Assembly: GCF_963678635.1 (NCBI RefSeq)
Contig: NC_087062.1
Coordinates: forward strand, 101,047,209-101,111,208
Source of the DNA: Symsagittifera roscoffensis
Taxonomy: Eukaryota > Xenacoelomorpha > Acoela > Convolutidae
DNA: 64,000 bases
Direction: 5' to 3'
Within the stretch, counting starts at the first letter, position 1, and the number at the start of each line of letters is the position of its first letter. Both the position numbers and the translations under genes were made by a program. Of this stretch, positions 1 to 11,140 are shown in pieces. The notes below the pieces were generated by a model. The model ran no database searches and was not told the DNA's origin. It was given only the letters and a program-made list of their open reading frames with translations.

Positions 1-1090
1 TTCTTCAGAAACACTTAGACTTTTCAATAAGAGGCCAAACTGTGTATTTTGTAAATTGTAAGCGTATTCCGCAACAAGGAAGCTCTCTTTGCTCTTTTTT
101 TGTTTTTATTGTTCGGACTTTCGTAAAAAAAGAAACGGAATATTTGTGCTCGGGATGGTTTATTTTCTTCAGAAACAATTCGACTTTTTAACTAGCCTTT
201 CTTGACAGATTTTTTTTAATTATTCGAAAAATATTGTTGTTCTCAGTTTCAATTTGAAAAAATTTTTCACCTGTGATCGTTTTTGATAAAGTTTTGGGGC
301 TTAAAGATTGCCATTTTGGGCAATTTGGGACAATTAACGCGAGGTATGTTCCGCGCTATTAACGCGTAAGCGGATATTTATTTCGTCTTAGAAATCGTTT
401 CAAATTGGTTGAAGGAAGCTTAATTGCCATAATTGATTTGTTACTAGGAGCGAATTTATCACTTTGTACTTTATATGGCGTGTAGGAGGATGATTTTCGC
501 CAAAAAATTTCAAATTTTTTTTTCTCATTTTTAATTTTTATTTTTTACTTTTTACTATTTTACATTTTAAAAATACACCGTTTTATTTTTTTTTGGTTTA
601 TCGTGTTTTTACTGCTTCATAGACCTGAAAAGGCAGTCGGAACATTCAGGGCCTCATCCTGATACGAACAGTCTTGTTTATCTTTCATCGTTGAAAGAAA
701 ATTAAAGCAGTGAAATAACAGTAGTGAATCGCAACGGCAGTAAATCGAATATGATCGAACAAAGTTGAAACCCAAAGGCCCATACTGGTGAAATCCAAAA
801 GCAATACGCTATGAAAGCAAACTGAAAACTACTAGTAGTCATGTCTTTCAATTTCACTCAAATTGAGTCGTTGCCACGTTAAACTAAAGAAAAACTCTGT
901 CAATTTCTCTCGTTCTGCGTCTAAAGGCAAACTGCGACATTAAATTGAAATCAAGCTTCTTTTTTTTAATGGAAATTTTTTTTTCAACTTTTCAATGAAT
1001 TTTTTTCTGAATCCTTAAGTCCGAATTTGTTTTTAAGTCCGAAAGTAAAACGAACTCGTTATTTTAAACAACTTTCAGCGTTAATGTATG
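1..1090. other. AT-rich non-coding stretch with a dispersed-repeat fragment
   Basis: No open frame of note is visible. Bases about 30-75 (GAGGCCAAACTG, then an AT stretch, then TTCCGCAACA) match 7258-7310, so the window opens inside a copy of the dispersed GCGGAATCCGCAACA repeat. The segment 610-960 is less AT-rich than its surroundings, but I find no convincing exon in it. Confidence 0.5.
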
Positions 1091-2100
1091 CCCGCACCAA
1101 GCGCCAGCGCTCATGGATCATACTCATTTATATTGTCATAATCTGGTCAGTATCTCTAAAATTACAAAACAATCGATTATAATTCATTAAAATTGGATTA
1201 TAATCCTAATATTATCTATGTCAATAAATCCATTATTGGATTACAAATGGATTATATTCTTGAAATTTTGTACGCAAACATAAACTATAATAATCAATTA
1301 TAATCGATTATAATGGATTTTTTAAAGGTTATTCATGAAGTTTACAATTTTTTTATAGTTATCTGATTTGTTGTTTAGTGCAGTTGCTACGTATCACGTT
1401 TCATAAAATAATACATTTCCCATCAACGTGTTGTAGTCTCAACTTTTTCAATTCATCTCAGCTCAACACTTCACTTTGCAGATGAAGGGGGAGGGGTGAT
1501 GTTTGAACGGTGTTAGCGGGAGAGGGGGATTATTTGAGCCTCCACCCCCATCTTTACCCCCTTAGTTCTATATACCCCCACAACCCAGTTTATTTTTTTC
1601 CCTCTATTTAATCCCTACCAGCTTAGCAGTTTACCCCCCCCCCTTATGGTTGAACCTGGGGTTATTATGTATTGGTCGACTTTGTCGAAGGGGGTAATGA
1701 TTGACGCCCGCCAGTTTACCCCTTTTTTAGTTGGGCTGAGGTAAAAAAAACTTGAGAAGGTGACATTGCGACGACATGGCATTTAGTAAAAAAAATGACA
1801 TACATTTTGCAGGATTCCAGCAAAATTTTCGAAGTTTATGCAAAAGCAGTCGAATTTAGTTTTTAAAAAAATGGTTATAATCAATTATAGTGGAGTATAA
1901 TGGATTTTTATTCAAAAGCAATCGATTGTAATCGACCATCTTAGTAGAAATAATCGGGTTCAGTGTCATAAATAATGGATTACAATGGCATTATCATTGA
2001 TTTGATGGTATGAATATTATACCTGTGTTGGTTTGTAATGGTTTGTTTTTGCCTCGGATTTCAAGAAAAAATTGATTAAGATCTATGGGCGCTCGGTGCC
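1091..2100. mobile_element. Non-autonomous inverted-repeat element, family 1, copy 1
   Basis: The left end reads CCCGCACC and is followed by CATGGATCATA; the right end reads CTATGGGCGCTCGGTGC, the inverse of the left end of the cleaner copies at 7198 and 12877. The interior carries many copies of palindromic ATTATAATCGATTATAAT and CCATTATAATGG-like words. In the middle (1480-1740) is a C-rich segment with repeated AGTTTACCCC. No transposase frame is present, so the element must be mobilised in trans if it is a transposon. No clear target-site duplication is visible, so the superfamily is left open. Confidence 0.65.
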
Positions 2101-2537
2101 AGTGTGTTTTTTCTAAAAGAATCTATTGGTTAAACAAGCGAAGCAAAATTACTTGTTTAAACATCACTCCAAAGCAAAAACTCTAGGCAGTATAAAAAAT
2201 GCAAGTTAAATGCAGCTTCCTTCATTTAATTGTTAAAGTGAAGAATTGAAAATATAACATGTACTGTATCTGTATACTAAAAAAATTTAATTTTTGCTAA
2301 TTTCTTGAAATTTTCTAGAATTTTAAAAAAGAAACTTTCATCTTTTCGTCAATTCAATTTTATTCGAGATTTTTTTATGAAAAATTTTGTTGGTTGAACA
2401 AATTTAATTTTGTGTTTCCTCACTAAAATTATTTTGATTGCATTTGGACTAATCACTGGTAAGAAAACAATTAAAATTTTTCATGTTACCTCGTTTCGAA
2501 AAAGAGGCAATTCAAATTCAAATAATTGATATAACAG
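2101..2537. other. AT-rich non-coding spacer
   Basis: This stretch is rich in A and T runs with no coding signal. It ends in ATATAACAG, which is a usable splice acceptor for the exon candidate that follows. Confidence 0.4.
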
Positions 2538-2812
2538 ACTGAGGAGGATTATGTTTTTTATACGGAAATCACATCATGGGCTGGCTTTACATTTCACCAA
2601 AAAGTAAAATTTCCGATTTCTTTCATTATAAGGACGGGCTCATACCAATAGCATCACCATTCAATAACACAAAAAAACTGAGAAGGACCAAGTCAAAAAC
2701 AGAAGGCTCAGAAATGATATGTTTGCTGGAACTTGACAATACGTTTATGCTCGCTCTTCAAGGAGATGCAGTGTGTCTCTCTGAACTAACAAGTAGTGAT
2801 GATACATTTTAA
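2538..2812 (+). pseudogene. Candidate terminal exon with a one-base frameshift; product unknown
   Basis: After the acceptor-like ATATAACAG, a frame opens with ACT GAG GAG GAT TAT and reads a protein-like stretch (EEDYVFYTEITSWAGFTFHQ) up to a run of five A at 2599-2603. Beyond that run the next frame takes over without a stop (it includes KISDFFHYKDGLIPIASPF and MICLLELDNTFMLALQGDAV) to TAA at 2810-2812. One extra A in the run would join both parts into about 90 residues. The codon choice is more balanced than in the surrounding sequence. I do not recognise the product. It may be the last exon of a host gene lying to the left, a pseudogene copy, or an intact exon with a homopolymer sequencing error. 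The ATG at 2576 is out of frame with the first part and is probably not the start. Confidence 0.35.
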
Positions 2813-2879
2813 GGTTTTTTAAAAATGAAAAGTCAAGTGCTGTCACAATGTCATGGTGAACATCTTTAATGCAAAATTT

Positions 2880-3165
2880 GTCGATCTTTTATTAGATCGA
2901 CCAAAATAATTCTTTGAGCTCTTCCAAATCAAAATAAATATCCCATTTTGACCAAAATTTTCTGCGCCGCAGGCAAGTTTTTGAGAAAGCAGGCCAAAAA
3001 AGGCATTTTTAGGCACTTTCTGGAAAACTTTGGCCAAAAAATTGCGTTTTTTTTTCGGCGTGCGCTTCTCCCTCAAAATTAGTGTATATTGTTGCCGAAG
3101 GCGGCTATAGAAAAATTTCAGTGTCCGTCTTCAAAAATAGATATCCCAAAACAGTACAAGGGGTG
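2880..3165 (+). mobile_element. Fragment of hAT-like MITE, family 2
   Basis: The segment aligns with the interior of the complete copy at 3598-4034. It runs from the AGATCGACCAAA block, through TCTGCGCCGCAGGCAAGTTTTTGAGAAA and the CTCCCTCAAAATTAGTGTATATTG block, to GATATCCCAAAACAGTACAAGGGG. Both terminal CAGGGGCGG ends are missing. Any protein frames inside it are accidental. Confidence 0.6.
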
Positions 3166-3389
3166 CGTTTCTAATAAAGACTGTTTTGGAATAATAACTA
3201 AAAATGTTTTATAATTTTGCTTTCTCTTTTTTAAACATGATTAAATTGCAAACATTGATTTTTTTAAAGTTGCCTTTTTTCAGAACTATTAGAAAAAAAA
3301 TTGTATATTTTATTTTTAGTTATTCAAACCTATTTAACCAGACACGCCGCTTTTTGGTGATTATAAAAAATTGTTTTTTTTTTCTATGA

Positions 3390-4087
3390 CAAAATGATTA
3401 TCCTATAATTTTCATAGATGAAAATTTTATGATCAGCATTTTTTATCGAAAATTTTAACTCCTTTTCTTAATGACCAGAAAGCTTCAAAAGAGACAAATA
3501 GACCGAAAATGTTCAATAAAATTTTTTAAAACACTTTTTAATTTTTGTATGAACTTTGTATGATGAGCATTTTGTCCATAGACTTCATATATGAAACCAG
3601 GGGCGGATCTAGGATTTTCTCGAGGGGGGGGCGGATTTTCAAAAAATTTTCCAAAATTTTGACGACCTTTTTTTTTTTTTTAGGTCGACCAAATTGATTT
3701 TTCGAGCTCTCCCAAAGCACTGTTTTGCCCCTACTTTGGCAAAATTTTGTGCGCCGCAGGCAAATTTTTGAAAAAACAGTCAAAAAAGCCGTTTTTGGGC
3801 AATTTTTGAAAAATTTTGACAAAAAAAATCGCGTTTTTTTGGCGCGCGCTCCCCCTCAAAGTTAGTATATATTGGCGCCGAAGGCGCCTTTAGAAAAATT
3901 TTAGGGTCGGTCGGCCAAAACTGGATTTCTGAAAAAGTATCAAAGGGGGGACCCTTTGGGTCGGCAGGGGGTCGAATCCCTGAGGGAGGGGGCGTCCGCC
4001 CCCCCCCCGCCCCCCCCCCCTAAATCCGCCCCTGTATGAAACTGTATGATTTAAGCATATTCCTAGTATGGACGTCAACCCGGGCAA
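3390..4087. mobile_element. Right-end fragment of family 3 element, split by a MITE
   Basis: The right end reads GTCAACCCGGGCAA (4074-4087), the inverse of the left end TTGCCCGGGTTGAC of the complete copy at 8815. Inside it, words such as TTCATATATGAAAC and GTATGATGAGCATTTT match the TCATATATGGAAAA and GTATGACTAGCATTTT words of that copy. The family 2 MITE at 3598-4034 is inserted into it. The left end is not visible, so 3390 is approximate. Confidence 0.45.
3598..4034 (+). mobile_element. hAT-like MITE, family 2, complete copy with 8-bp target duplication
   Basis: The ends are CAGGGGCGGATCTAGG and CCTAAATCCGCCCCTG, which are inverted repeats. The direct repeat TATGAAAC occurs immediately outside both ends (3590-3597 and 4035-4042). 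An 8-bp target duplication with CAGGGG-type ends is the hallmark of the hAT superfamily. The 437-bp element has no transposase. Its interior carries G- and C-homopolymer tracts and a conserved GCGCCGAAGGCGCC palindrome. Confidence 0.85.
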
Positions 4088-4685
4088 CTGTTACAGGTAA
4101 ACAGGTAAAAAAAAATCATCTTTAGTTATCACAAAAATGATAAGTTCTACGCTCTAGCCTTATGCTGAGCGGAACATAATTACAGATGTCACTTCTGATT
4201 TCCTCGGTAATCTCTGTAAAAACATAGTTCAACGCAGTCATACCCATCCAAGTTTTCTAAAAACGAAAGGTTTCAGTAAGTAGACAAATAAACTAATGAT
4301 CAAAAACAGCATTCAAATAATTTTTCAAATGGCAAAGAAAAAACTCCGGTTATACCGGTAAATTTTGGTTTCGCAGGTAAAAAGTTTCTGTCAGCAAACG
4401 ACTATTCATTATTCAAAAGTTGGAGTTGAAAACAAAATGCTTTGATCCGAAAACGGGTCTGATTCAGGCAAAGACTAATTAATCTCAGATGTCGCTTTGA
4501 TTCAGACTTAATTAGTTTTAGAAAGAAGACTTATTAGATGCTTCATCCAGAACCCACTGGATCTGTATATCAGTCATTTTAATACTTCAAGCTCTAGAAA
4601 ACAATTAATTATGTTATTTGTTCTCCCCCAGAACCCAGATTGTTGTCAGTTTGTGTTCAGATCTCTCGCAAGTGTCTTGTAATCC
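4088..4685. other. Non-coding spacer
   Basis: I see no exon, RNA gene or recognisable repeat here. It lies between the family 3 right end and a degraded family 2 MITE. Confidence 0.4.
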
Positions 4686-5018
4686 CATGGGTGGATCTAG
4701 GATTTTCTCGAGGGGGGGTTTTTCAAAAAATGTTCAAAATTTTGTCAATTTTTGTCGAAAAAAAAACAGGCTAAAAAAGCGTTCTTAGGCCCTTTTTGAT
4801 AATTTTGACCACTAATCGCGTTTTTTTCGGCGCACGCTCCCCCTTTAAAGGAAGTATATGATTGCGCCAAAGGAGCCTTTAGAAAAAATTTAAGGACCGT
4901 CAACCAAAAATGGATATCTGAAAATAGTTCAAAGAGGGTACCTTTTGGGTCGGTGAGGGATCGAATCCCAGAGGGGCGCGAGCTTCACCCCTCCGCTTCC
5001 CCTTAAAACCGCCCTTCG
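4686..5018 (+). mobile_element. Degraded hAT-like MITE, family 2
   Basis: The left end CATGGGTGGATCTAGGATTT and the right end CCTTAAAACCGCCCTT are mutated versions of the family ends. The interior follows the complete copies, with TTGACCACTAATCGCG and CGCACGCTCCCCCTTTAAAG. The flanks share GTAAT (TGTAATCC on the left, GGTAATTT on the right), a plausible decayed 8-bp target duplication. Confidence 0.65.
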
Positions 5019-5060
5019 GTAATTTGGAACTATAACAGCATTGGAGTTCCATGAGTAAAA

Positions 5061-5183
5061 ATTATAATTGAATTTCATTTATAATTTAATTGACAATTAT
5101 ATTTAATGAACGATTATAATTGAGTTTCATTTATAATTTAATTGACAATTATATTTAATGAACGATTGTAATTGAGTTTCATT
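5061..5183. repeat. 52-bp tandem repeat, about 2.4 copies
   Basis: The word AATTGAATTTCATTTATAAT recurs at 5066, 5118 and 5170, a constant period of 52 bp with only a few substitutions between copies. It sits at the edge of a decayed family 1 element. Confidence 0.8.
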
Positions 5184-6060
5184 GTCAGTGTTCACAAAAG
5201 TGAAGTCAATTCGATTATAGTCAATTGAAATTGGATTATATTATTGGTTTTTGAGCAACAAAATCTTTTTTTTTATCCATTATAATCGAGTTTTTTATGG
5301 ACACTGACGATGAAACTAAATCATAATCGATTTTTTTTCCACTTTAGTGAGATGCGAATTTCAACGCAGTTAAAATATTTTCTACGTTTTAAACTAAAGT
5401 TGGTTAAATTGGTTACTTGTTGTTCAATTTATTTTTTTCTGCCTAAATTTGATATTTTTGTTACTTTTTTTTGTTACTCAAAAACTGAATTTTGCTCCTT
5501 TCAACAATTTTGTGTTAAACTATTAGAGTTTCTTTGGGGGGTGGGGGGACGTGGACTAATCCCCCTTCCATTACCCCCTAGCGTTTGACCATTTCAGGTG
5601 TGGGGGGTTGTTCAGATGGGGAAGTGTTCAGGTAGGGTGGTTCAGTGGGGGATTGGGAGGGGAGCAAAGAGGCAAACGTTAGCTGCTTTGAAGGGGAGCA
5701 AAAGGGCAAACGTTAGGGGGGGGGGTAGCTTAACGGAATCTTCTTGCAGTTTGAGTTTAGGTTTAAAAATGGATTAGGTCGTACAATCGCTTTGCAAAGT
5801 TTCCGCATAACTCACTTGAGAAATGCAGAAATTCTTGCAAAATTTTGCACGACTATCGAAAAAAAAATAAAGTGGAAAAAATCCATTTTAAGGACTTCCT
5901 ACTTCTTATAAAATCTATTATAATGGATCCCATATAATTTATAATGAATTTTGTTTTTGGCGAGAAAAAATGGATTTCCATTTTTAGTCCAATTTTGTTG
6001 TCTGAACGTATAATGAGAATCGATTATATTTAGACTACGAAAATCCATTATAATTGATAT
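5184..6060 (-). mobile_element. Relic of family 1 element in reverse orientation
   Basis: The same ingredients occur as in family 1, but inverted: CCATTATAATCGAG and AATCCATTATAATTGATA words at both sides, and a G-rich centre (5530-5720) with GGGGGATTGGGAGGGG and repeated GTTCAGGT/GTTCAGTGGGG, the reverse of the C-rich AGTTTACC tract. The CCCGCACCGAGCG ends are not found, so the boundaries are approximate. Confidence 0.45.
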
Positions 6061-7197
6061 GTTTTCACTTTTCTTAAATGCGATTACCTTTTCGTGCTAG
6101 CACATTTTCTTGCAAATCCTACTTACTTTTCTTTCATGCTTTTTTAATCCTCAACAGTTTGCAGCCTGTTCCAACTTGGCATTTTTTATAGCGTTAATTG
6201 TAGTTTCAGGGAAAGGGCTTTTTACAGTGATTTTTGAATAAACTGGAGCTCAAAGGTTTTCGGCTTTGTTTTTGCTAAGTAATGTTGGCTCAATTTTCGC
6301 GTGGCATGTTTGCCTGAAATGAAAATTTACCGAGACTTTCGAAATTTTTGGTAGAATTAGTTTTTGTTGGAGATTTCTATATTTTCCAATGTTTGTGTTG
6401 TATCGCATGTTATGCGAAGCTCACCTCAACCCTAATTAAAAAAAGAGAGAAATATTCACTGGTCGAAAGAAGAGTTCGTATTTTGCTTAAAGCGTGAATT
6501 GTATGCCAACTGGGAGTATTTTCAATTTTATGCAGTTTGGTAACTAAGCTATTTGAGAAGTTACCGTTTTGGATAATAAGTTGAGCTTTACATAAAATGT
6601 GACATCATTTAACGTAATCTAAACAATGTTTTTGGTTTTTTTTTAAAAATCAGACACTTTTCTCTTTTTGAATTTTACCTGAAGGTTTTAAAACGCAAAT
6701 GCCAAATTCATCATCAGTTATAATTTATAGTTTCTGGTACTGATTTCCACACAATTTTAAGGTAATGAATAGAGCTCAAAGGAGTAGAATGAGGACAATT
6801 GGCTTCAAGCCAAAGTAGACTCCGTAACAGATGCCCTCGTGAAACCAATTCTGACAAAGTAGATAATTTATCATGAATGGCTAAAGGAACTAATCTATCA
6901 GTTGCCTATTTTTTATCCCTGTAGGGTTTGAATAGACAGTCAATTAACTCCTCCAACACTATAAGAAGGGTTGAGGATCTTCTAGTAATACTGTGCAACC
7001 AGACAAGGCAAAAAGAGTGTCATTGAAGTGCCTCTTTGACAATTGTTCAACTGAGCAAATGATTAAAAAAAAATTTTCGTCGATATCGGAAAAGACATCA
7101 GATATAATCAACCAATTAACTTCGTTCAACGTCGATTCTGGCTATTCGAAATTGTTTTGATCTTAATAAAAAATAGTAATTTTTCACAAGATTATAC
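6061..7197. other. Non-coding spacer, nothing recognised
   Basis: The segment has scattered short open frames only. Bases 6780-7040 are less AT-rich, but no frame with splice sites could be supported. Confidence 0.4.
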
Positions 7198-8417
7198 CCG
7201 CACCGAGCGCCCATGGATCATAATCGATTATAATATCATAATATGATCAGTAACTTACGAGGCCAAACTGCATTTTGTGAATTTTTTAGCGGATTCCGCA
7301 ACAGGAAAAATTAGATTTGTCGCGGAATCCGCAACACTGATATTTTTTTTGATCTCTTCGGCTGTTATGGATTTCACGGACAAATAGCTAAAACACTGCC
7401 TTGCTCAAAATCGCTCCAAAAACAGGCAATTCTGCGGAATCCGCAACAAAATGCGTGGAATCCGGAACCAAATAGTGGAATCCATGAGCAAATAATAGTA
7501 TATGTTTTTAGTAAATTTAAGCTGTCGCGGAATTCGCAAATTGTAAGCGGAATCCGCATAAATTTTTGAAATCCACTTACATTTGGGAAATCCGATTACA
7601 TTTGCGGAATCCGGAACAACTACCTAAATTCACTCGTTGCGGAGTCCGCAACGAAATCAATGTTCCAACAAAATTTACGTTAGAGGTATTTTACGCGGAA
7701 TCCTCTGAAATTTTGTACTTGGAATCCACTTACATTTTGGAACATATGTAAAGACTTGTCTCTGGAATCCAAGAACACACAGACAAAAAATTGTGCGCCT
7801 ATCCAGTGCACAGTTTTGCCTCATAATATATCTAAATTTTCTAAAGAATAGTCGATTATAATCCATCAAAATTGGATTATAAACGTAATAATTTTTTGTC
7901 AATATAATCCATTATAATCAATTAAAATCCAATTAAAATGGAATAAAATCTTTATAATTTTTAAGCCAACATCATCAATTATAATTGATTTTAATGGATT
8001 ATTTCGAGATGTTATTTGTGATTTTACAACTTTTTCAAAGTCAACTCAATTCTTTTATAGTGCAGTTGCTAGGTACGTTTCATAAAGTCTTACAATTCTT
8101 ATTGCAATTCATGTTTTCTTTTCTCTGATATATTCTGATGGAACCCCTCTACCTCAGTTTACTTTAAGCCCCCTTCAGTTTACTTGACCCCTTCCCCAGT
8201 TTACCTTACTACCTTACCTCAAACCCCCCCCCCCCCCCCCCGTTTACCAGTTTATCTTACCCTGCCCCTCCCCAGTTTGTTTTAACCCCTCCTCTCAGTA
8301 TATTTTAACTTTACCCCCCCCCCCCCCCGTTTACCCTCCCCCCCCCCATTTTTGTCTCGGGAAGTACTTTTTTGTCTCGGGAATTCATCATTAGATTACA
8401 TGGGCGCTCGGTGCGGG
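7198..8417. mobile_element. Non-autonomous inverted-repeat element, family 1, copy 2
   Basis: The left end is CCCGCACCGAGCGCCCATGG and the right end is ACATGGGCGCTCGGTGCGGG, near-perfect inverted repeats of about 20 bp. ATAATCGATTATAAT palindromes follow each end. A C-rich block at 8140-8350 repeats CCCAGTTTACC. Part of the left half (7258-7745) is a different repeat built on GCGGAATCCGCAACA, probably an insertion. Confidence 0.75.
7290..7745. repeat. Cluster of GCGGAATCCGCAACA motifs inside family 1 copy 2
   Basis: The word GCGGAATCCGCAACA, nearly its own reverse complement in its first 11 bases, and variants (GCGGATTCCGCAACA, GTGGAATCCATGAGCA, GCGGAGTCCGCAACG, GTGGAATCCGGAACC) recur about every 20-70 bp. 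The same sequence begins the window at about 30-75. It is a dispersed repeat of unknown class. Confidence 0.6.
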
Positions 8418-8814
8418 TTGCATCTGTGATTAACTCGAGCACAATGATTCTAAGTTTCAGAAACTAAAAGTTTTTGACTGTTTTTAGGCTGTAGTAAACA
8501 TAGGGGTTGAGAAATTAGACGATAAGAAGGAGTCATTTAAAAGGAGTGTAGACGATTTTGCATAACTGCAATTGTGAGAAAATAGACGAAAGTGAGAGAG
8601 GTTAAAATTGTTTGCAGACAAATTGCGTGAGAAAAACAAAATTGTTGGCAGACAACGGTTAAATTTTGGTGTCCAAAAGCTTTACATGTCAATCATGCAT
8701 AGCTTTTTCAATTAAAAATTCTCCTGTAACATTCGGATTTGACATTTTATGTCCATTTAAAGTAATTGTTTTGATAATTAATGTCTCTTTAGGTTCTTTT
8801 TGTTTTTGTGAAAC
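8418..8814. other. Non-coding spacer
   Basis: I see no exon or RNA gene. It separates family 1 copy 2 from a family 3 element. Confidence 0.4.
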
Positions 8815-9729
8815 TTGCCCGGGTTGACCAAAAATGTTAGTCATACAATTTTCATATATGGAAAAATGCTAATAATACACTTTTCATGCAATTCTAAGAA
8901 AATATGAAAGGTCTATGATTTGTATTTTTTCATATATGGAAAATATATGACTAGCATTTTTCCATAAACCAAAAATATTGATTTTTTTACTTTTTAATTT
9001 CTCAAACTTATTTAGTTGTGTTCGTAACCGAACACAAATGACATAAGCCATGGTTACTCAATTGTAGTAACCAAAGATTTGGCCGTCTCGCATTAAAAAT
9101 GCATTGGAAACAGCTAGAAATGTTTAAGTTATGTCTTACACCAATAATATAACGAAAGTAACGAACTTTTAAAATTTTGGCAAAAATTTTCAAAGATGAT
9201 TGTTTCTAAAATTTGCATTTTTAAATTTTTAGACATTGACCACGGCATAGAAAAACATGTCATACAAACGAAAAAATTTATGAAAAAATTTATGAAGAAA
9301 AGGAAAAAATCCAATAATAAAGTAACCAGGACTACTTTATACACACAAAAAATTAAATTTTGCATGCAATTTTTTTTCTCAAAAAATGTTTGTTTGAGTA
9401 CGAAAATCAATTTGCGGTTGAGAAAAATACAAAAAAATTTTTGGGGGCAATTTCAAAAATACTGAAAATTTTTGTCGTCGCCATCAAAAAAACGCTAGTC
9501 ATACATTTTCCTCGTATGGAAATTGTATGATTGGCATTTTTTTTGGACAAAAACTTTTTTATGAAGTACGATACACCGAATTTTATCCCAAAACTAGAAA
9601 AAAGCTTTTTGAAAATTCGACGACACCATTTTTTTCAAAAAGTATAAAATTTGTATGATTAGTATCATAGACTCAGTTTATGGAATTGTATGAGTAGCAT
9701 TTTTGGTCAATGGAGGTCAACCCGAGTGA
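8815..9729. mobile_element. Family 3 inverted-repeat element, complete copy
   Basis: The left end reads TTGCCCGGGTTGACCAAAAA, followed by TGTTAGTCATACAATTTTCA. The right end reads GTATGAGTAGCATTTTTGGTC, then AATGGAGGTCAACCCGAG, its inverse apart from a short insertion. The interior has several further inverted words such as TCATATATGGAAAA and ATACATTTTCCTCGTATGGA, so much of the element can fold on itself. There is no transposase frame. No target duplication could be assigned with confidence. Confidence 0.6.
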
Positions 9730-11088
9730 CTCTAAAGAAAAAATTTTGTTGGCCCTTTCCTTTTCATAGCTTTTTTTGTCTAAAATACCAGATCTGTAGA
9801 AACAATTCTTCTTATTTTGTTTTTGTAGCACCCGTCTAATTTGCTCATCGTCTAATTTCATAGGCCCCGTTAATATTTATCTTACAAATACATTTTGAAA
9901 GATCAAGTGGAGCTACTTTCTTTGACAAACTTCAAGTTTTGTTTACCTGAAGGATATACTTGCATCCCAAATACACTCATGTGATTTGGGAAAATCACTG
10001 CGTGGAAGCAAGCTTCAGAAGGGCCATTCGGTAAATCGAAAAAGTGACAGAACAACTTGGGTTTTAGCATTGTTGCCTTTAGTTATGACAGCTGAGTTGA
10101 GTGAGAGGCGGGGAAAGTGAGGACCTGTCACTTGGCAAAAATTTCAACATAGTTCAGACTCACTTTTATAGAGACAATTACTATCTTTTGTTTTGGGACT
10201 AGGATCCCGAACAATTTGATGTTTTCAAGCCTAGAAGTGGTGTTGAGTCTTCTATATGGCACAAACTTTAAGAAAAATAAAGAGAGAACTGAAGTATGCC
10301 TGCCTATTACGAAAAGCTAGCTATGTTAAGAACTTAAAGCGGAGCTTGACTTTTTGACGTAAAACGTTTGTTCCAAAGAATTGACTGTTGTTAAAACAAG
10401 CTTTCAGAAAAACGGATGGTTGCAGTGAACAACTTTTAGTCAGAAGCTGCGAGTAGCCTAAAAGCACAAAAAATGTCCAAAAAACAGAAGGTAGCAAAAA
10501 ACAGAACCTTAACAATCTTTTTACGCCGCATTCGGCCGTGATTAGAACTTTAGAAAAAAAATAATGCTTTTTTTTGATTTTTCAGATAGAGAAAACCGAA
10601 AAATGAACGAAATTTTTCATCGATTAAAAATTGATGGAATTTCTTTGAAATGAGAAGCCGAAGTCTCCATTTCTTCTCCAATAATGAAATTCTATCGGCT
10701 GTAATTACAAAAGCATCAAACAAAGAAGAGCTGAGAGCCTGACTTTGAAAACTAAGCAATTAAGATTTCAGAAGAAACAATACTTGCGGGTAATGATAGA
10801 CTTAGTAGAAAAGTTACTCTAGATAATTAAGTGAAACGGATTTCTCAGCTTTGAAGCCGGATTAGGGAGCTTGCTATTAGATTTTTGGAAAACAACCACA
10901 ACTGTTCGAAAATGAGAGTCATAGTCAAATATTCGCATGACTTCCACCAAGCAGTGGAACGAGATTCCTGGGCTTTTGAATGGGTTGCGAGACCTTTCAA
11001 ACAGGATTTGAATAAACAACCTCATATGCCAGAAGTGAAACTGCTGAAAATGAAACGGGTCCTCCTAGCCTGCTAATGGTATTAAAGA
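9730..11088. other. Non-coding stretch with one weak small open frame
   Basis: The only frame worth recording is 10912-11076 (+, 54 residues from an ATG, with SHDFHQAVERDSWAFEWVAR), whose composition is more protein-like than its surroundings. It has no visible promoter, splice sites or recognised domain, and may be chance or a decayed exon. The rest of the stretch holds nothing I can name. Confidence 0.3.
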
Positions 11089-11140
11089 GTCCCGCGTTGA
11101 CCTCCATAGACCAAAAATGCCAGTCATACAACTCCAAAAT
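11089..11140 (+). mobile_element. Left-end fragment of a family 3 element
   Basis: GTCCCGCGTTGACCTCCATA, followed by GACCAAAAATGCCAGTCATA, matches the inverted ends at 8815 and 9729. The matching opposite end was not found downstream. Confidence 0.5.

Noticed and set aside
3890-4087. Gly/Arg-rich frame (RGGFRGGGRGGGG) on the minus strand, like an RNA-binding protein.
   Set aside because: It is a translation of the G/C tracts and end of the hAT-like MITE at 3598-4034.
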